Made by a program: the position numbers and the translations under genes. A DNA stretch of 64,000 nucleotides from Abelmoschus esculentus. Its lineage: Eukaryota; Streptophyta; Magnoliopsida; Malvales; Malvaceae. The stretch is taken from NCBI GenBank assembly GCA_035048815.1, contig JAUCBN010000005.1, forward strand, positions 14,658,517-14,722,516. Reading direction: 5' to 3'. Below the pieces are notes generated by a model. It saw only the letters and a list, made by a program, of their open reading frames with translations. It searched no databases and was not told the origin of the DNA. Of this stretch, positions 61,201-64,000 are shown piece by piece (within the stretch, counting starts at the first letter, position 1; each line of letters opens with the position of its first letter).

Positions 61201-62896
61201 CAAAGAGATGTATGCATTGATTCGAGCTCTTGAAACATGGCAGCACTATCTCTTACCGAAAGAATTCGTAATTCACACCGATCACGAAGCTTTGAAGCAC
61301 ATAACAGGTCAGCATAAGTTGAATAAAAGGCATGCTAAGTGGGTTGAATTTCTAGAATCTTTTCCTTATGTCATTCGATATAAGAAAGGTAAAGACAACG
61401 TTGTAGCAGATGCCTTATCCCGTAGGTATGCACTTCTGAATTACTTAGACTCTCATTTGATTGGGTTTGCCTATATCAAAGAATTATATGCTACTGACCC
61501 TGATTTTGGAGAAAGATATACATTGTGTGAAAAGGGTGCAGATGAGAAATTTTATCGACATGATGATTATCTTTTCAAAGAAGGAAGACTCTGCATTCCT
61601 CAAGGGTCAATTCGAGAGGTCCTAATTCGAGAAGCTCATGAAGGAGGACTTATGGGACACTTTGGAGTCACCAAGACGTTACACATTCTCAAGGAGCACC
61701 TATTCTGGCCAAAGATGCGACGAGACGTCGAAAGGATGTGTGAACGATGCGTGACATGTAAGAAAGCAAAGTCGAAGGTATTACCACACGGTTTGTACTT
61801 ACCTTTACCTATTCCCGACTCCCCCTGGACTGATATATCTATGGATTTTGTGTTGGGATTGCCTAGGACTAGGACAGGTAGAGATAGTATCTTTGTTGTG
61901 GTTGACAGGTTCTCAAAGATGGCACACTTCATTGCGTGTCATAAGACCGATGATGCTGTTAATGTGGCTAACTTGTTCTTTAAGGAAATTGTGCGTTTAC
62001 ATGGTATTCCTAGGTCGATTGTTTCTGACAGGGATGTAAAATTCTTGAGTCACTTCTGGAGGACTCTTTGGAGCAAATTAGGTACGAAACTTATGTTTTC
62101 TACTACTTGTCATCCCCAAACTGATGGACAAACTGAGGTTGTTAATCGTATTTTATCTACTTTACTCCGTTCCATCATCAAAAAGAATATTAAGACGTGG
62201 GAAGATTGTTTGCCGCATGTTGAATTTGCATATAACCATGCCGTTCATTCTGCTACTAAAATGTCACCTTTTGAGGTTGTTTATGGATTTAATCCTATCA
62301 CTCCTCTCGATATGTTGCCTTTGCCATATGAACAAGTGACGAATAGGGACGGACAATCCAAGGCTGATTATGTAAAGAAGTTGCATCAACAGGTTAAAGA
62401 TAACCTTGAACGAAGGACTCAACAATACGAGAAGCAAGCGAACAAAGGACGTAAGCGAGTTACCTTCGATGTTGGAGATTGGGTTTGGATTCACTTCCGA
62501 AAGGAACGTTTTCCAACCCAACGACGGTCCAAGCTGTTACCACGAGGAGATGGTCCTTTTCAAGTGGTTGAGAAAGTGAACGACAATGCTTACAAGTTGG
62601 ACTTGCCGGGTGAATACAATGTAAGTGCTACATTTAATGTTTCCGACTTATCCCCTTTTAATGATTCTGCAGATTTGAGGACAAATCCTTTTCAAGAAGG
62701 GGGGGATGATGTGAGCACATCTACACTAGCTCAAACAGCTGATCCGGAGGTCTTACCATCAGGACCCATCACTCGATCAAAGGCTAAGCAATTCAGGGAA
62801 GTTCTTATTCTTAAATGTTTACAAGTCTCAGAATCCCTTAATAATGCATATGCCTTAGAGAATAAACTTTACACTATGTTACATACTGATGTGTAA
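58289..62896 (+). CDS. CRM-like gag-pol polyprotein
   Basis: 1,535 residues in one open frame. Start 58289 gives MAGSNGDRDD; the upstream ATG (58223) adds a hydrophobic stretch atypical of gag. Gag capsid region about residues 90-270 (PPFQGRSDPDAYLAWE, DYALIWWDQL). CCHC knuckle CFKCLGRGHIASQC at 330-343. Protease with IIDGGS, Asp 427. Reverse transcriptase with VPKKDGTWRMCVDCRAVN and YFDD at 787-790. RNase H with ECDASGIGIGAVLSQ and HTDHEAL. Integrase HHCC zinc finger at 1117-1157 and catalytic Asp 1186, Asp 1247, Glu 1283 (35 residues between the last two). Then PFQVVEKVNDNAYKLDL and FNVSDLSPF. The last ~62 residues, including SGPITRSKAKQF, are encoded by the 3' LTR, as in CRM elements with a CR motif. 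No canonical chromodomain seen. It looks functional. Confidence 0.93.
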   Translation: MAGSNGDRDDQQQNDVQPSLMMQAMLREVRRVVQSEIEQLHVRMDKIEGSQNNSHDDNNDDVEEVQEPRQNAPRTNGRRVQHQAQLDDNLNNIKVAIPPFQGRSDPDAYLAWESKVEHVFDCYNYSDQKKVRLAAMEFVDYALIWWDQLILSRRRTGEGPINTWAEMKRILRKRFVPSHYHRDLFQRLQTLKQGNRSVEDYFKDMEMAMMRANIEEDREATMARFLSGLNTDIANAVELQHYVELDEMVQMAIKVERQQRRKMSSSRGNNSFRPPSNSVFNPSNNFRKQVPFQNKEKGETSKPKAPIVDVGRGKQNAQPERPERSRDIQCFKCLGRGHIASQCPNRKTMLMLENGEIESESDNEEHEPLHEEDKDDADDALDTYMTGEALVIKRSLNATPTQDDQQRENIFHTRCLINDKVCVVIIDGGSCTNVASSFMVDKLGLKTKKHPKPYRLQWLNDGGEVRVTRQVSVPFTIGRYKDEILCDVVSMDACHLLLGRPWQYDKGTLHDGITNRYSFTHAGKKITLAPLTPSQVQEDQVRLRKNVEEAKTERKKTNVYASGKDIRKCLSSQQTLLILMYKEYCLLSDIPNDLPTSITSLLQEFEDVFPDETPSGLPPIRGIEHQIDFIPGATIPNRPAYRSNPEETKELQKQITELMEKGYIRESLSPCAVPVLLVPKKDGTWRMCVDCRAVNQITIKYRHPIPRLDDMLDELCGATIFSKIDLKSGYHQIRMREGDEWKTAFKTKLGLYEWLVMPFGLTNAPSTFMRLMNHVLRSYIGKYCVVYFDDILIYSKSLQDHEEHLRNVLGTLRKERLFGNLKKCMFCTDKVTFLGFIVTAQGVEVDPEKVKAIQDWPRPTSISQVRSFHGLASFYRRFVPNFSSITAPLTGIIKKNSVFNWGDEQEEAFLKIKDYLTKAPVLALPNFDKMFEIECDASGIGIGAVLSQEKRPIAYFSEKLSGATLNYPVYDKEMYALIRALETWQHYLLPKEFVIHTDHEALKHITGQHKLNKRHAKWVEFLESFPYVIRYKKGKDNVVADALSRRYALLNYLDSHLIGFAYIKELYATDPDFGERYTLCEKGADEKFYRHDDYLFKEGRLCIPQGSIREVLIREAHEGGLMGHFGVTKTLHILKEHLFWPKMRRDVERMCERCVTCKKAKSKVLPHGLYLPLPIPDSPWTDISMDFVLGLPRTRTGRDSIFVVVDRFSKMAHFIACHKTDDAVNVANLFFKEIVRLHGIPRSIVSDRDVKFLSHFWRTLWSKLGTKLMFSTTCHPQTDGQTEVVNRILSTLLRSIIKKNIKTWEDCLPHVEFAYNHAVHSATKMSPFEVVYGFNPITPLDMLPLPYEQVTNRDGQSKADYVKKLHQQVKDNLERRTQQYEKQANKGRKRVTFDVGDWVWIHFRKERFPTQRRSKLLPRGDGPFQVVEKVNDNAYKLDLPGEYNVSATFNVSDLSPFNDSADLRTNPFQEGGDDVSTSTLAQTADPEVLPSGPITRSKAKQFREVLILKCLQVSESLNNAYALENKLYTMLHTDV
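62696..62706 (+). other. Polypurine tract of CRM-like element
   Basis: GAAGGGGGGGA is directly followed by TGATGTGAGC, the LTR start. It lies inside the polyprotein frame, since coding continues into the LTR. Confidence 0.8.
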
Positions 62897-64000
62897 CATC
62901 TTGTAACTATATAGTACTTAAGCTAGTATTGTGTTTATTAAGCATGTAAATAGGTGTGTTTTCAATAAGTTCAATAAGAACACAAGCTCATAATCATGTT
63001 TACCATGTTTCTTTAGCTTGTTACATGTTTTCCAATATGATAACTATGTTTTTCAGCTTGTTTTAACTTTCTTTAATAAGTTTACAATACTTATGATGGT
63101 ATAACTTTTGTTTTCTCATAGGCACAAGGAAGAGTACCAAATGAAGGACTTCACCTTAGCTCGGGAAAAGCTCAATGGATTTCTAGCAGCTCGTTTCAGC
63201 TCAACTAATCCTCAACACTTCAGCTAGCTGAATTCAGCTCAACTCAGCTCCATTCAGCTCAACTCCAGCTCTACTAGCTCAACTCAAGCTGGTGAGTCCC
63301 GGGATAGCTCAAAGGTGTCCTCCACGTGGGAGAGTGTGTCATGGTCATGTGACCAGCATGAGGGGCGTCCACCATCCTTCCAAGCATGTGCATGGCATGT
63401 GGCAGATTCAAATTTCAAGATTTCCCTCCTTGAAGTTGGCGTCAAAGTAAGATAAGGACAAGGAGTTATTTCCTTTGAATTTCACACATAAAACACATGT
63501 GTTAAATGTTTGAAATTCAGTCTTCCCTCCCTCCAAAACCAGCCGGCCACAAAGGATAAGGATGAGTAGTTTTCTCATCCACATTTAACATAATTAACAC
63601 ATGTTAATTGTGCTTACATTTCAGCCACTCATCTGAAACTTCCAATTCAATTCTGGCCAAGTATTCTAGGCGCCAACTCCCTTGTACTAGCCTATATATA
63701 TGTATACTTTGTAATGTGAAAAAAAAGACAATTTGAATGAAATTTACTTTTGTGAGAATTTCTCTCATTTCGGTTCTTTTGAGAACTTTCTGACTTCTCA
63801 AGTTCGTTGCTTGCGTGGTCAACCCCTTTGATACTTTGGGTTCTCGGTTGTAGATAATCGAAGGGTCCAAGTCCGTCTGAAGCAAGTTCAAGATAAGGTT
63901 CGGGTTCGTTCAACAGATTGTTCGAGTTCATCCTTGGAGTTTGTTTCATTTTATTTCTTTTCCTTGTTTTTATTTCATTTTCGTACTACCCCTTGCAACC
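62707..64000 (+). repeat. 3' LTR of CRM-like element, partial
   Basis: Begins TGATGTGAGC and continues to the window edge. It should extend to about 64260 if it equals the 5' LTR. I found no difference over the visible 1,294 bp. It encodes the end of gag-pol (to 62896). Confidence 0.9.

Larger units (their letters stand above)
55993..64000 (+). mobile_element. Intact-looking CRM-like Ty3/Gypsy chromovirus, right end cut by window
   Basis: Inserted into LINE copy 2. The 5' LTR is 55993-57546, the tRNA-Met primer site 57549, the leader with long A and T runs 57562-58288, the uninterrupted gag-pol frame 58289-62896, the polypurine tract 62696-62706, and the 3' LTR from 62707 past the window end. 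The first 1,294 bp of the 3' LTR are, as far as I can read, identical to the 5' LTR at a constant offset of 6,714 bp, so insertion is recent. The left target duplication should be ATCAG (55988-55992); the right one is outside. CRM elements target centromeric chromatin in many plants; the assignment rests on integrase and tail features. Confidence 0.88.

Noticed and set aside
1..64000. Host protein, tRNA or rRNA genes
   Set aside because: None seen on either strand; every convincing coding signal belongs to a retroelement.

Overview
The window reads as plant heterochromatin, most likely from a flowering plant and probably in or next to a centromere. I see no host gene, tRNA or rRNA. Nearly everything is tandem satellite DNA interrupted by retrotransposons. 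The plant assignment rests on a CRM-type Ty3/Gypsy chromovirus, an Athila/Tat-type Gypsy element with a tRNA-Asp-like primer site and the plant-specific extra ORF, and L1-type LINEs with a DUF4283/CCHC ORF1 and an RNase H-tailed ORF2. The species cannot be named from the sequence alone.

Layout: (1) 1-7550, an AT-rich satellite with a ~170-bp monomer and a ~510-bp three-monomer higher-order pattern. (2) 7551-11623, a non-coding LTR element arranged as internal-LTR-internal-LTR-internal, 1.37 copies of a 2,979-bp unit, with an internal region full of hairpin-forming repeats. (3) 11624-14438, the 170-bp satellite in inverted orientation. (4) 14439-22549, an 8.1-kb decayed L1-type LINE with a 15-bp target duplication. 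(5) 22550-26475, the 170-bp satellite, inverted to about 22877 and then direct. (6) 26476-51532, a second satellite (33-bp unit, 99-bp trimer) split by two CRM-like LTR remnants (29635-31095 and 37207-38735) and by a 7.9-kb Athila/Tat-type element (43248-51132, minus strand) that keeps gag, protease and an extra ORF but has no reverse transcriptase or integrase. (7) 51533-51893, the 170-bp satellite again. (8) 51894-55992, a second LINE of the same family on the minus strand. (9) 55993 to the window end, a CRM-like element inserted in that LINE, with an intact gag-pol frame and LTRs that are identical as far as they can be compared.

The nesting gives a relative history. The 170-bp satellite is the substrate. 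The 33/99-bp satellite, the LINEs and the tandem LTR element lie inside it. The CRM solo LTRs and the Athila element lie inside the 99-bp array. The intact CRM element is the youngest. Only the CRM copy looks able to encode its own proteins; the others carry nonsense codons compatible with C-to-T or G-to-A decay. The signals I find least explained are the families of stem-loops with conserved loops and changing stems in the tandem LTR element and in the 3' part of the Athila-type element.
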